Of a DNA stretch of 64,000 nt, positions 45,101 through 57,560 are shown piece after piece. Within the stretch, counting starts at the first letter, position 1. Each line of letters begins with the position of its first letter. The notes beneath the pieces were generated by a model. It was given only the letters and a program-made list of their open reading frames with translations. It was not told the DNA's origin and did no database searches. The DNA lies in contig NZ_JACNMO010000001.1 in assembly GCF_020622345.1 (NCBI RefSeq), forward strand, positions 1 through 64,000, given 5' to 3'. Made by a program: the position numbers and the translations under genes. The stretch is from Roseobacter weihaiensis. Lineage in GTDB: Bacteria; Pseudomonadota; Alphaproteobacteria; Rhodobacterales; Rhodobacteraceae.

Positions 45101-45711
45101 GTCTCGTCTGTTGTCTCATCCGCGATCATGTATTCCTGTAGCCGAATGAACTGCCACATCAGAAACGCCATCAGCACCACGGGAAAACCAAAGGTCTCAA
45201 TCTTGACCCAGGCATCGGTGGACATGGTGCGCCACACGATCTCGTTGGCGATTGCAAGGCCTGCAAATGCCGCACAGAGCCTGCGGGTCAGGATCATCCA
45301 GCCTTCCTCCCGCATCGGCATCAGCTCGTTCATGACTAACGCGAGGTAAGACTGCCCGCGCAGCAGGCCAATGCCCAGGAGCAGGGCAAAGAGCCCATAA
45401 ACGATTGTCGTCTTCATTTTGAAGAAACGCTCGTCGTTGAACCATGCTGTCAGCCCGCCGAAAAAGATCACCATGAAGGCGGTAAACACCTGCATGCGGC
45501 TGAGCTTACCCGTCAGCATCCACAGGATCGCCATGGCCACCAGCAGGATCGGGACGAAGATCAGCGCCGCCACGATGAAGCCGGTATATTCCGTGCCGCC
45601 GATGACAAAGCTGTCCTCCTTGATCCGCAGATAGATCAGGAAGAAGGCAATTGTCGGCCCCAGTTCCAGCACCTGTTTGACAATCGGGTTGATGGGTTTT
45701 GCGTCTGCCAC
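45097..45711 (-). CDS. yciB: Inner-membrane spanning protein YciB (septation protein A)
   Basis: 204 residues with five to six membrane helices. Family features: PTIAFFLIYLRI, KPTIVYGLFALLLGIGLL-type segment (ktTIVYGLFALLLGIGL), NEIVWRTMSTDAWVKIETFGFP. Involved in membrane integrity and cell division in other bacteria. GTG start at 45711. Last gene of the ftsY-EamA-yciB order. Confidence 0.9.
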   Translation of the reverse strand: MADAKPINPIVKQVLELGPTIAFFLIYLRIKEDSFVIGGTEYTGFIVAALIFVPILLVAMAILWMLTGKLSRMQVFTAFMVIFFGGLTAWFNDERFFKMKTTIVYGLFALLLGIGLLRGQSYLALVMNELMPMREEGWMILTRRLCAAFAGLAIANEIVWRTMSTDAWVKIETFGFPVVLMAFLMWQFIRLQEYMIADETTDET

Positions 45712-45726
45712 GTCGTCGTCTCTCTT

Positions 45727-46587
45727 TTATCCGCCCATCTCAACTATCACGGCCCCCAGCGCAATCAATCCCATAAGAGCAATTCGCCGGGGCCCCACGG
45801 TTTCTTTCAGAAACACCCAGCCGATGAGGGCTGCAAACACGGTGGAGGTTTCCCGCAGGACCGCCGCTTCACCCACCTTGTCGAGCCGGGTCGCCAGCAT
45901 GATGCTGCCGAAGCTGAAAAAGGCCACCACCCCGCCGATCACACCGCGTGTCATCAGTGGGGGCAGCGTGGGCCGCGTCCTGACATCCATGACCCACCAG
46001 CGCCGCGCCGCCAGGATCGGCATGAAGAACCCGTCGATCAGAAAAAACCACGCCAGAAAGGTAAAGGGATTGGCCGTCGCGCGGATGCCATAGGCGTCAT
46101 AGGTCGTATAGAGCGCCACAAAAAATCCGGTGAGCACGGCAAGCCCCAAGGCAGCATGCAGCGTGTCGCGCTCTGACGTGAGGTAGATCATGTTGTAGAC
46201 CGCGAGCCCGAAGATGCCTGCAAGCAACACCGCAATGCCGCCCCATTGGGTCAGGGTAAAGGTTTCGCCAAAGATCAGATAGGCTCCGATGACCGCGAAA
46301 AGCGGGCCTGTGCCGCGCACCACCGGATAGACCACCGTGTAGGCGCCTCGCGTGTAAGCCATCGCCTGCAAGAGCTTGTAGAGCGTGTGAATGATCCACG
46401 CCCCGACAAAGATCAGCCACATATGCGGCTCGGGCCAGGGCACCACGAAAAAGGCAAAGGGGGCCGCCATCACCATATAGGAGAAATCGATTGCCCCGCG
46501 CGTCAGCCAAGGATCATGCCGGCCTTTCTGGAGCGCGCCAAAAACCGCATGCAAAAAGGCTGCCATCAGCGCGAGGATCAGCGCCAT
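45727..46587 (-). CDS. EamA-domain (DMT) membrane protein
   Basis: 286 residues with about nine to ten membrane helices in two EamA halves (ALILALMAAFLHAVFGALQKG; second half from LAVLTGFFVALYTTYDAYG). Substrate unknown. The ATG at 46587 follows ftsY by 97 bases on the same strand; the order ftsY-EamA-yciB is typical of Rhodobacteraceae. The gap of 15 bases to yciB suggests co-transcription. Confidence 0.88.
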   Translation of the reverse strand: MALILALMAAFLHAVFGALQKGRHDPWLTRGAIDFSYMVMAAPFAFFVVPWPEPHMWLIFVGAWIIHTLYKLLQAMAYTRGAYTVVYPVVRGTGPLFAVIGAYLIFGETFTLTQWGGIAVLLAGIFGLAVYNMIYLTSERDTLHAALGLAVLTGFFVALYTTYDAYGIRATANPFTFLAWFFLIDGFFMPILAARRWWVMDVRTRPTLPPLMTRGVIGGVVAFFSFGSIMLATRLDKVGEAAVLRETSTVFAALIGWVFLKETVGPRRIALMGLIALGAVIVEMGG

Positions 46588-46684
46588 GCGGTGACCTGCC
46601 TCTGTGCCTTCGATGGAAATCAGCCAGTCTGTCACCGGCGTGCAGGGTGCCGGGTGCGATGCCGGCAAACAGGAAACCCGGATG

Positions 46685-48085
<1,401 letters not shown>

Positions 48086-48163
48086 GCGCGGGCCCGTCTG
48101 TTCATCGCTTATGGCCCATCTAAGGGGATTTCGGCAGAAACAAAAGGCCCGCGGGTCTTTGGG

Positions 48164-49864
48164 TCAGATTTCCTCGGGGAAATGTTTCATCACCAGCCGG
48201 ATCGGATTTGGCGCCGCCTGCCCCAGACCGCAGATCGAGGCATCCACCATCGCGGTGCTCAATTCCTCCAGCAATCCCTGATCCCATGTCTCCGCCTGCA
48301 TCAGCTTGACGGCCTTTTCGCAGCCCACCCGGCAGGGCGTGCATTGCCCGCAGCTTTCATCCTCGAAGAACCGCAGCATGTTGAGTGCTGCGGCCCGCGC
48401 GCTGTCCTGATCCGACAGCACAACAACGGCGGCAGACCCGATGAACGACCCCAGCGGCTGCAAGGTGTCAAAATCCAGCGGCACATCGTCGATCGACGCC
48501 GGCAGAAGGCCCGAAGACGGCCCCCCCGGTTGGTACGCTTTAAAGATGTGCCCCTCAGCCATACCGCCTGCCGCTGCGATCACATCGGTGATCGTGGAAC
48601 CCGCAGGCAGCAGATAGACGCCGGGCTTGGCCACACGGCCTGACACCGAATAGCTGCGCAGCCCCTTACGCCCGTTTTTCTCGGTCGACGACAGCACCTC
48701 GGGCCCCTCGCGGCAGACCCGAGCGACCCAATGCAGCGTCTCGACATTGTGCACCAGCGTTGGACGCCCGAAAACACCGACCTGCGCCACGAAGGGCGGG
48801 CGGTGCCGTGGCAGGCCGCGCTTGCCCTCGATGCTTTCGATCATCGCACTTTCTTCACCGCAGATGTAGGCGCCCGCGCCGCGTCTGAGATCAACATAGC
48901 CGGGGGCCACCAGCCCTGCGTCTTCCAGCGCCTCGATCTCGCGCGTGAGGATTTCCAGCACCGCCGGGTATTCGTCGCGCATGTAGATAAAGGCCGTTTC
49001 CGCCTCCACCGCCCAGGCAGCAATCAACATGCCCTCCAGGAACAGATGCGGCACCCGCTCAAGGTAGTAGCGGTCCTTGAAGGTGCCAGGTTCGCCCTCG
49101 TCCCCGTTCACGGCCAGATAACGCGGGCCTTCATTGGCGCGCACAAAGCCCCATTTCTTGCCCGACGGGAAACCAGCCCCGCCAAGCCCCCGCAGGCCCG
49201 AGGCCAGAACCTGCTCCTGGACCGCCTCCCAATCGCCCTTCTCGCGCAAGGACCGCAGGGCGACGTAGCCGCCCTCTGCCACATAATCGGCATAGGTCTG
49301 GTAGTCGGGGACATGCGCATGCGTATCGTTTGCGGCAAGAGCTGCCGCAACCTTTTCAGGCGTTGCATGGTCGATGTGGGCATGACCCAGTTCCAATACC
49401 GGGGCAGTGTCGCAGCGGCCCATGCAGGGCGCGCGCAGCACGCGGACCTCCGCCGGATCGAGTCCCTCTTCCAGCGCCGCTTTCAGCGCCTGAGCCCCGG
49501 CCAGCTCGCAGGAGAGCGAGTCGCACACCCGGATCGTCAGCGCAGGTGGCGGGGTCTCCCCCTCCTTGACCACGTCGAAATGGGCGTAGAATGTCGCCAC
49601 TTCATAGATTTCAGCCATCGACATCCGCATCTCTTCGGCCAGGGCGCGCAAATGCGCCGCCGAGAGGTGACCATAGCGATCCTGGATTTTGTGCAAGTGT
49701 TCGATCAGCAAATCGGCGCGGCGGGGGGCCTCGCCCAGCAGCGCACGCACCTCGCCCCAGGCCTGATCCTGCACCTGGCGGCCTTTGGTATGTCGCCGCC
49801 CTTTGCCCGCGCCTGATTTCCAGACGCCTTTGCTTTTGGCCTTGTTGCCGCTGTCGAGTGCCAT
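48164..49864 (-). CDS. NuoE-NuoF fusion, likely NAD-linked formate dehydrogenase beta/gamma subunit
   Basis: 566 residues. N-terminal NuoE-type [2Fe-2S] domain with CDSLSCELAG and CMGRCDTAP; NuoF-type domain with GLGGAGFPSGKKW (NADH), NGDEGEPGTFKDR (FMN), GAGAYICGEESAMIESIEG and the [4Fe-4S] ligand set ESCGQCTPCRVGC. It oxidises or reduces NAD+ and passes electrons to a partner. Such fusions accompany the molybdenum formate dehydrogenase alpha subunit, but no alpha gene lies beside it. The start at 49864 (MALDSGNKAK) is chosen; a longer frame upstream lacks similarity. Confidence 0.87.
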   Translation of the reverse strand: MALDSGNKAKSKGVWKSGAGKGRRHTKGRQVQDQAWGEVRALLGEAPRRADLLIEHLHKIQDRYGHLSAAHLRALAEEMRMSMAEIYEVATFYAHFDVVKEGETPPPALTIRVCDSLSCELAGAQALKAALEEGLDPAEVRVLRAPCMGRCDTAPVLELGHAHIDHATPEKVAAALAANDTHAHVPDYQTYADYVAEGGYVALRSLREKGDWEAVQEQVLASGLRGLGGAGFPSGKKWGFVRANEGPRYLAVNGDEGEPGTFKDRYYLERVPHLFLEGMLIAAWAVEAETAFIYMRDEYPAVLEILTREIEALEDAGLVAPGYVDLRRGAGAYICGEESAMIESIEGKRGLPRHRPPFVAQVGVFGRPTLVHNVETLHWVARVCREGPEVLSSTEKNGRKGLRSYSVSGRVAKPGVYLLPAGSTITDVIAAAGGMAEGHIFKAYQPGGPSSGLLPASIDDVPLDFDTLQPLGSFIGSAAVVVLSDQDSARAAALNMLRFFEDESCGQCTPCRVGCEKAVKLMQAETWDQGLLEELSTAMVDASICGLGQAAPNPIRLVMKHFPEEI

Positions 49865-50083
49865 GCGCCGCGTCTCCCTGCCCGCTGGCGTGTCGCGGGT
49901 CCAAGTGTGATGTTTTCTGCCCTCAAGGCCTATCAGCCCCGGCACCGGCAGGGTAGCGCCAAACACGGTGCTCCAGGCAGCCAGAAACGACACATCTGTG
50001 TCCGATCCGAAACTTGCGCCATTAACCGCGTCATTTTGCGACGCTTTGAGCGGGAGCATCTATACGGTAAACAGAGTGTTAAC

Positions 50084-51151
50084 ATGACCGAGCATCGTGC
50101 CACAGTCTTCTTTGCAATCGCCAGCCTGCTTCCGGCAGTTCTGCTGATTGCGGGGGCCGTGCGCGGCGGTCTCTGGCCGCTGATCGCCTTGTTCAGCGTC
50201 ACCGTTCTTGTCAGCCTGATGGACCGCATCGGACCAGACGCCAAAGCCAACCCCGCCCTGAGCAACAGGCTGCCGCGCGCCATAGGCGTGATGCATTTTG
50301 CGAGCCTGGCCGTGACCCTCTGGGTCTTGGGGGCACCGGCCCATTTGGACACCGGGCAAAGCGTGCTCCTCGTCATTGCTATGGGGCTTTATGCGGGACA
50401 GGTATCGAACGCCTGCGCGCATGAGTTGATCCACCGCACTGATCGGCTGAGTCGCGCTTTGGGCACCGCCGTCTATTGCTCAATCCTCAATGGTCAGCAT
50501 GTTTCCGCGCACCTTCTGATCCATCATGTGCATGCCGGGACGGCGCGTGACCCTAATTCGGCACCTCTGGGGCGCGGGTTTTACCGCTACGCCCTGTCCG
50601 CGACCGTGGCAGAATTTACAGACGGCCTGCGGGCCGAAACGCGCCGCCGGCGTGGAAACTCCCCCTTGAGCCATCCCTATGTTGCCTATCTGGGCGGCGC
50701 GGCCCTGTCGCTTCTGGCAGCGACCGGGCTGGCCGGCGGGGCCGGGGTTTTGGCGCTGATCGTCATCGCGCTGCACGCCCAGATGCAGCTGCTGCTCTCG
50801 GACTATGTGCAACACTACGGTCTGCGCCGTCGCGAAACCGCGCGCGGCAAACCGGAACCCATGGGCCCGCAGCACAGTTGGAATGCGCCGCAAGCCTATT
50901 CCGCCGCGATGATGCTGAATGCGCCGCGCCATTCTGACCACCACATGCATCCCGCCCGCGCTTTCGCAGACCTGCGCCTCAATCCCGCACAGATGCCGGT
51001 GCTGCCCTATTCTGTGCCCCTGATGGGGGTCATTGCGCTGCTGCCTCCCCTGTGGCGGCGTCTGATGGACCCGCGTGTGCGGGCCTGGTACCCTCAACCG
51101 CAATCGCACCCGGTCACAGATCCCGTTTCCTCCCCCCTCTCAGCAAAATAG
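50084..51151 (+). CDS. AlkB-like membrane fatty acid desaturase/alkane hydroxylase
   Basis: 355 residues, five to six membrane helices and the three histidine clusters of the di-iron alkane monooxygenase/desaturase superfamily: HELIHR, HLLIHHVHAG, and NAPRHSDHHMHP. The last matches the AlkB motif LQRHSDHH apart from NAP in place of LQR. Alkane hydroxylation needs a rubredoxin partner, which is not adjacent; the substrate may be another hydrocarbon or lipid. The ATG at 50084 starts at the first hydrophobic segment. Confidence 0.8.
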   Translation: MTEHRATVFFAIASLLPAVLLIAGAVRGGLWPLIALFSVTVLVSLMDRIGPDAKANPALSNRLPRAIGVMHFASLAVTLWVLGAPAHLDTGQSVLLVIAMGLYAGQVSNACAHELIHRTDRLSRALGTAVYCSILNGQHVSAHLLIHHVHAGTARDPNSAPLGRGFYRYALSATVAEFTDGLRAETRRRRGNSPLSHPYVAYLGGAALSLLAATGLAGGAGVLALIVIALHAQMQLLLSDYVQHYGLRRRETARGKPEPMGPQHSWNAPQAYSAAMMLNAPRHSDHHMHPARAFADLRLNPAQMPVLPYSVPLMGVIALLPPLWRRLMDPRVRAWYPQPQSHPVTDPVSSPLSAK

Positions 51152-51157
51152 GTTCTC

Positions 51158-51583
51158 ATGTTTTCACGTTTCAAAAGAATGCTGATCCTCCCCTTTCTTC
51201 TTGTTGGTCTGTCAGGGGCCGACATCGTGCTGGCCGCCGAGCCTGAGCCGATGGATGGGGCGGCTTTCGACGCCTACACCCGTGGCAAGACGCTGTTCTA
51301 CGGTCAGAACGGTCAGGCCTACGGTGCCGAGGTCTATCTGGAAAACCGTCGGGTGCGATGGTCGTTTCTGGACGGCCAGTGCAAGGAAGGCTTCTGGTAC
51401 GAGCAAGGCAACCAGATTTGCTTTGTCTACGAAGACAACCCTGACCCGCAATGCTGGGCCTTTCATACGGAAAACGGCAGGCTGATCGCCCGATTTGAGA
51501 ATCTGCCCGGCGCCACGGAGCTTTATGAAGCGCAGGACGTGGGCGAAGAGATGGTCTGCCTCGGGCCCGAGGTCGGCGTCTAG
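51158..51583 (+). CDS. Secreted protein of unknown function (141 aa)
   Basis: Signal peptide (MFSRFKRMLILPFLLVGLSGADIVLA), mature part with four cysteines (GQCKEGFWY, NQICFVYEDNPDPQCWAF, EEMVCLG). The pattern KTLFYGQNGQAYGAEVYL, ...WSFLDGQCKEGFWY, CFVYEDN resembles periplasmic proteins of unknown function that I have no name for. 6 bases after the AlkB-like gene, so likely in one operon. The frame is short of the xseA stop by 4 bases. Confidence 0.75.
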   Translation: MFSRFKRMLILPFLLVGLSGADIVLAAEPEPMDGAAFDAYTRGKTLFYGQNGQAYGAEVYLENRRVRWSFLDGQCKEGFWYEQGNQICFVYEDNPDPQCWAFHTENGRLIARFENLPGATELYEAQDVGEEMVCLGPEVGV

Positions 51584-51587
51584 CGCG

Positions 51588-53129
51588 TCAGAACAGCGAG
51601 CCCTGCTGCGGCGGTTTCGCAGACCCTTTGCGCCCGGGAGCCTTCCCGCCGACCGTGACGCGGCCATCGGCAAACTGGATCTCCAGCCGGGCGGCCTTGC
51701 GGGCCGCTTCGCTGCCCGTGACAAGAACCCCATCGCTGCGCACCACGGCAAACCCGCGCTGCAGCGTGGCCTCATACCCCAAAGTCAGACGGAGCCTCTC
51801 GGCCGCCTCGATCTTGTCGCGCAAGGCAGCCGTCTGGCGATGTCCGGCCTCTGAGAGCCGCTGCACAAAGGCCCGGAAGGTCTCCTTCTTGCGGTCAAGA
51901 TCCCGGTGCAGGGCCTCAGGCCGAAAGCGCGGTGCCTGCGCCGCAAAGCTGTTTTTTTTCACCTGCAGCGCGCGGGCAAGGGCCGGGTCCAACCGAGACG
52001 ATATGGTCTGGAATCTCTTGTCTTCACTGGCCCATGCCCGCTGCAAGGTCGAGGGGCGCAGGCTGCCGCTGACATCCGCAAGCCGGACCTTGCGCCGCTG
52101 CACACCCGCGATCAGCGCCGGGGCCAACCGCGCGCCACGGGTATCCACCAGTTGGCGCGGGGTGTCCAGCAACGTGTCGGGGCGCGGCAGGGCGCGGGCC
52201 ATATCCCGCAAACGCTGGTCCCGGCGCGTCAGCCCCTGGCTGAGCGCCTGCCGCATGCGTGCGTCCTGCTGTTCGACCCAGGCGATCAGTTCGTGGCGCA
52301 CCGGCACCGCCAATTCAGCCGCTGCGGTCGGCGTCGGGGCCCGCCGATCCGAGACATAATCGATCAGGGTGGTGTCGGTCTCGTGCCCCACGGCGGAGAT
52401 GAGCGGGATCTCGGACGCCGCCGCCGCACGGGCCACGGTTTCCTCGTTAAATCCCCAGAGGTCTTCGACCGACCCGCCCCCCCGGGCGACGATCAGCAAA
52501 TCCGGCCGGGGCAACGCCCCGCCTGGCGTCATCGCGTTGAAACCGGCAATGGCCCTTGCCACCTCGGGGGCACATTTCTCGCCCTGCACCGCGACGGGCC
52601 AGATCAGCACCTTGCGCGGAAACCGGTCCCGGAGCCGGTGCAGAATATCGCGGATCACCGCCCCCGAGGGCGAGGTCACGACCCCGATGATCTCGGGCAG
52701 GTAAGGCAGCGGCTTTTTGCGCGCAGGATCAAACAGCCCCTCGGCCTCCAGCGTCTTCTTGCGCTTTTCCAACAAGGCCATCAGCGCGCCCTTGCCCGCG
52801 ACCGCGACCTCGTCGACGTTCATGTTGTACTTCGACTGCGCGCCGTAGGCGGTGATCCGGCCCGTCACCACAACCTCCAGCCCCTCTTCGGGGATCACGT
52901 TCAGCCGGGCGACCTGCCCCTTCCAGGTGGTGCAGGCGAGCTGGTTCCGGTCATCCTTGATGTCGTAATACATGTGCCCTGAGCGCGCCTTGACCACGCG
53001 ACTGACCTCACCGCGCACCCGTATGCGTCCGAACTCCCCCTCCAGCGTGCGCTTGACCGCGCCCGAGATCTCGCTGACGGTGAATTCAGGGGTATTCTGG
53101 CCCGGTGCGGGGTCGTCAAGCAGGTCCAT
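51588..53129 (-). CDS. xseA: Exodeoxyribonuclease VII large subunit
   Basis: 513 residues. N-terminal OB-fold (TVSEISGAVKRTLEGEFGRIRVRGEVS), catalytic domain (PEIIGVVTSPSGAVIRDILHRLRDRFP, DLLIVARGGGSVEDLWGFNEE, SAVGHETDTTLIDYVSDRRAPTPTAAAE) and a long coiled coil. With XseB it degrades single-stranded DNA in repair. Basic, partly lower-complexity C-terminus (GGKAPGRKGSAKPP). xseB is not adjacent; divergent from purD. Confidence 0.96.
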   Translation of the reverse strand: MDLLDDPAPGQNTPEFTVSEISGAVKRTLEGEFGRIRVRGEVSRVVKARSGHMYYDIKDDRNQLACTTWKGQVARLNVIPEEGLEVVVTGRITAYGAQSKYNMNVDEVAVAGKGALMALLEKRKKTLEAEGLFDPARKKPLPYLPEIIGVVTSPSGAVIRDILHRLRDRFPRKVLIWPVAVQGEKCAPEVARAIAGFNAMTPGGALPRPDLLIVARGGGSVEDLWGFNEETVARAAAASEIPLISAVGHETDTTLIDYVSDRRAPTPTAAAELAVPVRHELIAWVEQQDARMRQALSQGLTRRDQRLRDMARALPRPDTLLDTPRQLVDTRGARLAPALIAGVQRRKVRLADVSGSLRPSTLQRAWASEDKRFQTISSRLDPALARALQVKKNSFAAQAPRFRPEALHRDLDRKKETFRAFVQRLSEAGHRQTAALRDKIEAAERLRLTLGYEATLQRGFAVVRSDGVLVTGSEAARKAARLEIQFADGRVTVGGKAPGRKGSAKPPQQGSLF

Positions 53130-53208
53130 AGATCCTCGGGTGTTGTCACGGGTTGCCCACCAGCTTAGAACGCCCTGACGGGAAGGCCAAGCAGATCAGG
53201 AGCGCCAC

Positions 53209-54474
53209 ATGAACATTCTTATTCTGGGCAGTGGCGGGCGCGAGCATAGCCTGGCCTGGGCGGTCCTGCAGAACCCCAAATGTGATCGGCTGATCGTGGC
53301 CCCCGGCAATGCCGGGATCGCGGAGATTGCCGACTGCGCCCGCCTTGATATAGAGGATGGCGGGGCCGTGGCCGGTTTCGCGGATGAAAACGCAATCGAT
53401 TTTGTCATTGTCGGGCCTGAAGCCCCCCTTGCCGCCGGGGTCGCCGACCGGCTGCGCGATGCCGGGGTCGCGGTTTTCGGCCCCAGTGCAGCGGCGGCCC
53501 AGCTAGAAGCCTCCAAGGCCTTCACCAAGGCGATTTGCGATGCGGCAGATGCGCCGACCGCGGCTTATGCGCATTTCACAGATCACGCCGCCGCCCGCGC
53601 CTATGTGCAGGCACAGCCGACCCCCATCGTGATCAAGGCGGACGGGCTGGCCGCGGGCAAGGGCGTCATCATCGCGCAGTCCCAGGACGAGGCTCTGGCA
53701 GCTCTTGGCGATATGTTCGGCGGCAGCTTCGGCGCGGCGGGAACAGAGGTCGTCATCGAAGAATTCATGGAGGGTGAAGAGGCGTCATTCTTTGTGCTTT
53801 GCGACGGCGAAACCGTGCTGCCTATCGGAACGGCCCAAGACCACAAACGCGTGGGCGAAGGCGACACCGGCCCCAACACAGGCGGCATGGGCGCCTATTC
53901 TCCCGCGCCGGTGATGACGCCCGAGGTGACCCAGACCGCGCTTGACACGATCGTGCGCCCGACCATGGCTGAGATGGCACGCAGAGGCACCCCCTATCAG
54001 GGCGTGCTCTTTGTCGGCTTGATGATCCAAAACGGGGTGCCCCGTCTGGTGGAGTACAACGTGCGCTTTGGCGACCCGGAGTGTCAGGTGCTTATGATGC
54101 GCCTCGGCGCGCAGGTACTGGACCTGATGCAGGCCGTCGCGGAGGGCCGTCTGGATCAGGCCCAGGTCAACTGGGCCGACGATCACGCACTCACGGTGGT
54201 GATGGCCGCAAGGGGCTATCCGGGCCGCTACGAAAAGGGCTCTGTCATTGGCGGTCTCGACAACCAGCCGCAGGACAGTCACCGCATGGTCTTTCATGCG
54301 GGCACGGCCCGGCGGGATGGGCGCTACGTGGCAAATGGCGGACGGGTGCTGGCTGTCACCGCGCGGGCCGAAAGCCTCAAAGAGGCTCAGAAAACAGCCT
54401 ATGAAATGGTGGACAGCATTGATTGGCCGGAGGGGTTCTGCAGGCGCGATATCGGCTGGCGGGCGCTTGACTAG
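53209..54474 (+). CDS. purD: Phosphoribosylamine--glycine ligase
   Basis: 421 residues, second step of purine synthesis. N-terminal [16 protein letters not shown]-grasp domain with [17 protein letters not shown] and the signature [15 protein letters not shown]-terminal domain with [12 protein letters not shown] preceded by CAGGAG. Complete, single gene facing the FG-GAP gene. Confidence 0.97.
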   Translation: MNILILGSGGREHSLAWAVLQNPKCDRLIVAPGNAGIAEIADCARLDIEDGGAVAGFADENAIDFVIVGPEAPLAAGVADRLRDAGVAVFGPSAAAAQLEASKAFTKAICDAADAPTAAYAHFTDHAAARAYVQAQPTPIVIKADGLAAGKGVIIAQSQDEALAALGDMFGGSFGAAGTEVVIEEFMEGEEASFFVLCDGETVLPIGTAQDHKRVGEGDTGPNTGGMGAYSPAPVMTPEVTQTALDTIVRPTMAEMARRGTPYQGVLFVGLMIQNGVPRLVEYNVRFGDPECQVLMMRLGAQVLDLMQAVAEGRLDQAQVNWADDHALTVVMAARGYPGRYEKGSVIGGLDNQPQDSHRMVFHAGTARRDGRYVANGGRVLAVTARAESLKEAQKTAYEMVDSIDWPEGFCRRDIGWRALD

Positions 54475-54486
54475 CCGCGCGCGCCG

Positions 54487-54492
<6 letters not shown>
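54469..54492. terminator. Inverted repeat holding both convergent stop codons
   Basis: GACTAGC (54469-54475) and GCTAGTC (54486-54492) are perfect arms round a GC-rich 10-base loop. The purD TAG is in the left arm and the FG-GAP gene TAG (antisense CTA, 54487-54489) in the right. A bidirectional stem without T-runs; its terminator strength is uncertain. Confidence 0.5.
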
Positions 54493-55715
<1,223 letters not shown>

Positions 55716-57179
55716 CTATTCCGCGAGGGAAAGCGCGACAAAGCGCGGATCACCTGCCCGGCGCACGAGCAACAGCAGGGATTTGCGCCCGGCTTCCTTG
55801 GCTTCTTCGACCCGGGTTTGCAAATCCGCAATGCTGTTGACCTTTTGCTGGCCCGCCTCGGTGATGACATCGCCAGCCCGCAACCCTTTCTCAAAAGCCT
55901 CGGAGGCTTCATCCACTTCGGTCACCGCCAGTCCCTGCGCGTCGCCCCCTGTGCCCAGTTCCTCGCGCAGCTCGTCGGTCAGAACCCTCAGGGTCAGCCC
56001 CAGCATCTCAGAGGTTGTCGGCGCATCCTCTTCGGGGCCTTGCGCCACGGCGGGTGTCGCTTCTTCGGCGTCTTCACGTCGACCAAGCGTCACCAACAGG
56101 GTCATGCTTTCATCGCCACGACGCACGACAACCCGCACAGCTTCGCCCACTGGCGTGTTGCCCACCTGACGCACCAGATCGCGCGTGCTTTCGACGGTGC
56201 GGCCGTCAAAGCTGACAATCACGTCGCCGATCTCAATGCCGGCCTCGGAGGCTGGACCCTCCAGCACACCGTTCACGGCGGCACCGTCGGTCGAGGCGAG
56301 ACCCATCGCCTCAGCCATGTCCTCGGTCACATCCTGGATTTGCACCCCAAGCCATCCGCGCCGGGTCTCGCCAAACTCCCGCAGCTGATCGACAACACGG
56401 GTCACCACGTTTGACGCCATCGAGAATCCCAATCCGATGGAACCGCCCGTTGGCGACAGAATCGCGGTATTCACCCCGATCACTTCACCATTCATGTTGA
56501 ACAGCGGCCCGCCCGAATTGCCTCGGTTGATCGCTGCATCTGTCTGGATGTAGTCGTCGTACCGTCCGCTCAATTCACGGTTACGCGCCGATACGATACC
56601 TGCAGAGACCGAGAATCCCTGACCCAACGGATTGCCCATCGCGATAACCCAGTCGCCGACACGGGCGCTATCACTGTCGCCAAAGGACACGAAGGGCAAC
56701 GGTTCGTCCGCTTCCACCTTGAGCAGCGCGATATCGGTGTTCGGATCCGTGCCCACCACCTCGGCGCTCAACTCGGTACCATCAAAGAATTCGACCAGAA
56801 TTTCATCAGCACCATCGATCACATGATTGTTCGTCACGACATAGCCGTCTTCGGAGATGACAAATCCGGAACCCAGCGCGGAGGAGCGACGCGGGCTCCC
56901 TTCTGGCCCGTTGTTCCGGTCACGAAAAAAATCTTCAAACGGGGAGCCTTCGGGAACAATCCCTTGTGGCCCGGTCCGGCGTGAAACCGTGGTGGATGTC
57001 GTGATATTCACCACCGAAGGGCTGATCTCTTCAGCAAGTGGCGCAAGGCTCGCCTGTTGGGCAAAGGCGGTCAATGGCGCGACCAGCAAAAAAGCCAGTG
57101 TCAAAATCGCCAGCACCAGCAATCGCATCTGCATGACTGATGAAATTATTGTGGACGTGGATACCGGGGTCGGTTTCAT
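55716..57179 (-). CDS. degP: Periplasmic Do/DegP-family serine protease
   Basis: 487 residues. Signal peptide (LLVLAILTLAFLLVAPLTAFAQ), trypsin-like domain with an intact triad in NNHVIDG, NTDIALL and RGNSGGPLF, then two PDZ domains (RRGWLGVQIQDVTEDMAEAMGL and the C-terminal one). Degrades misfolded envelope proteins. Start at ATG 57179, preceded by AGGAGA; the frame is open upstream to 57356 but lacks similarity. Downstream of hflC-DUF2065, the order usual for this group. Confidence 0.95.
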   Translation of the reverse strand: MKPTPVSTSTIISSVMQMRLLVLAILTLAFLLVAPLTAFAQQASLAPLAEEISPSVVNITTSTTVSRRTGPQGIVPEGSPFEDFFRDRNNGPEGSPRRSSALGSGFVISEDGYVVTNNHVIDGADEILVEFFDGTELSAEVVGTDPNTDIALLKVEADEPLPFVSFGDSDSARVGDWVIAMGNPLGQGFSVSAGIVSARNRELSGRYDDYIQTDAAINRGNSGGPLFNMNGEVIGVNTAILSPTGGSIGLGFSMASNVVTRVVDQLREFGETRRGWLGVQIQDVTEDMAEAMGLASTDGAAVNGVLEGPASEAGIEIGDVIVSFDGRTVESTRDLVRQVGNTPVGEAVRVVVRRGDESMTLLVTLGRREDAEEATPAVAQGPEEDAPTTSEMLGLTLRVLTDELREELGTGGDAQGLAVTEVDEASEAFEKGLRAGDVITEAGQQKVNSIADLQTRVEEAKEAGRKSLLLLVRRAGDPRFVALSLAE

Positions 57180-57362
57180 GCCTCTTCTCCTGAAATTCGC
57201 GACGGCCTCACAGGCCGGATGTACTTCTTTATAAGACTTGCATCTCAGACTGCATGTAGCAATGCAGCTTCGCAAGAATAAGATGGGCCTGTATCGCAGG
57301 GTTTCAACTCCCTGTGACCTTGTTGAAATAAGCAGGGACAGTGGCTGAACAGCCAACTAGTG

Positions 57363-57560
57363 TTACGCCGCGCCGAGTTGCAGCGCCAACCAGATCAGGA
57401 TCGCACCGCTCACGACCACCAGCCATCCGATCTGCCGCACGGCAGTTTCGGGCAGGCTGCGCAGCATCTCCAGCATACGTTCCACAAGCGAAGGGGCCAG
57501 CGCATAGGCCAGCCCCTCGACAATCATCACCAACCCGAGGGCCAGAAGAAGCGTGCTCAC
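57363..57560 (-). CDS. DUF2065 membrane protein
   Basis: 65 residues with two membrane helices: STLLLALGLVMIVEGLAYALAP and IGWLVVVSGAILIWLALQL. DUF2065 proteins are small and conserved between hflC and degP in Alphaproteobacteria. GTG start overlapping the hflC stop by four bases; function unknown but likely linked to HflKC membrane quality control. Confidence 0.9.
   Translation of the reverse strand: MSTLLLALGLVMIVEGLAYALAPSLVERMLEMLRSLPETAVRQIGWLVVVSGAILIWLALQLGAA

Noticed and set aside
57180-57356. N-terminal extension of DegP
   Set aside because: AGGAGA before ATG 57179 and the signal peptide right after it fix the start.
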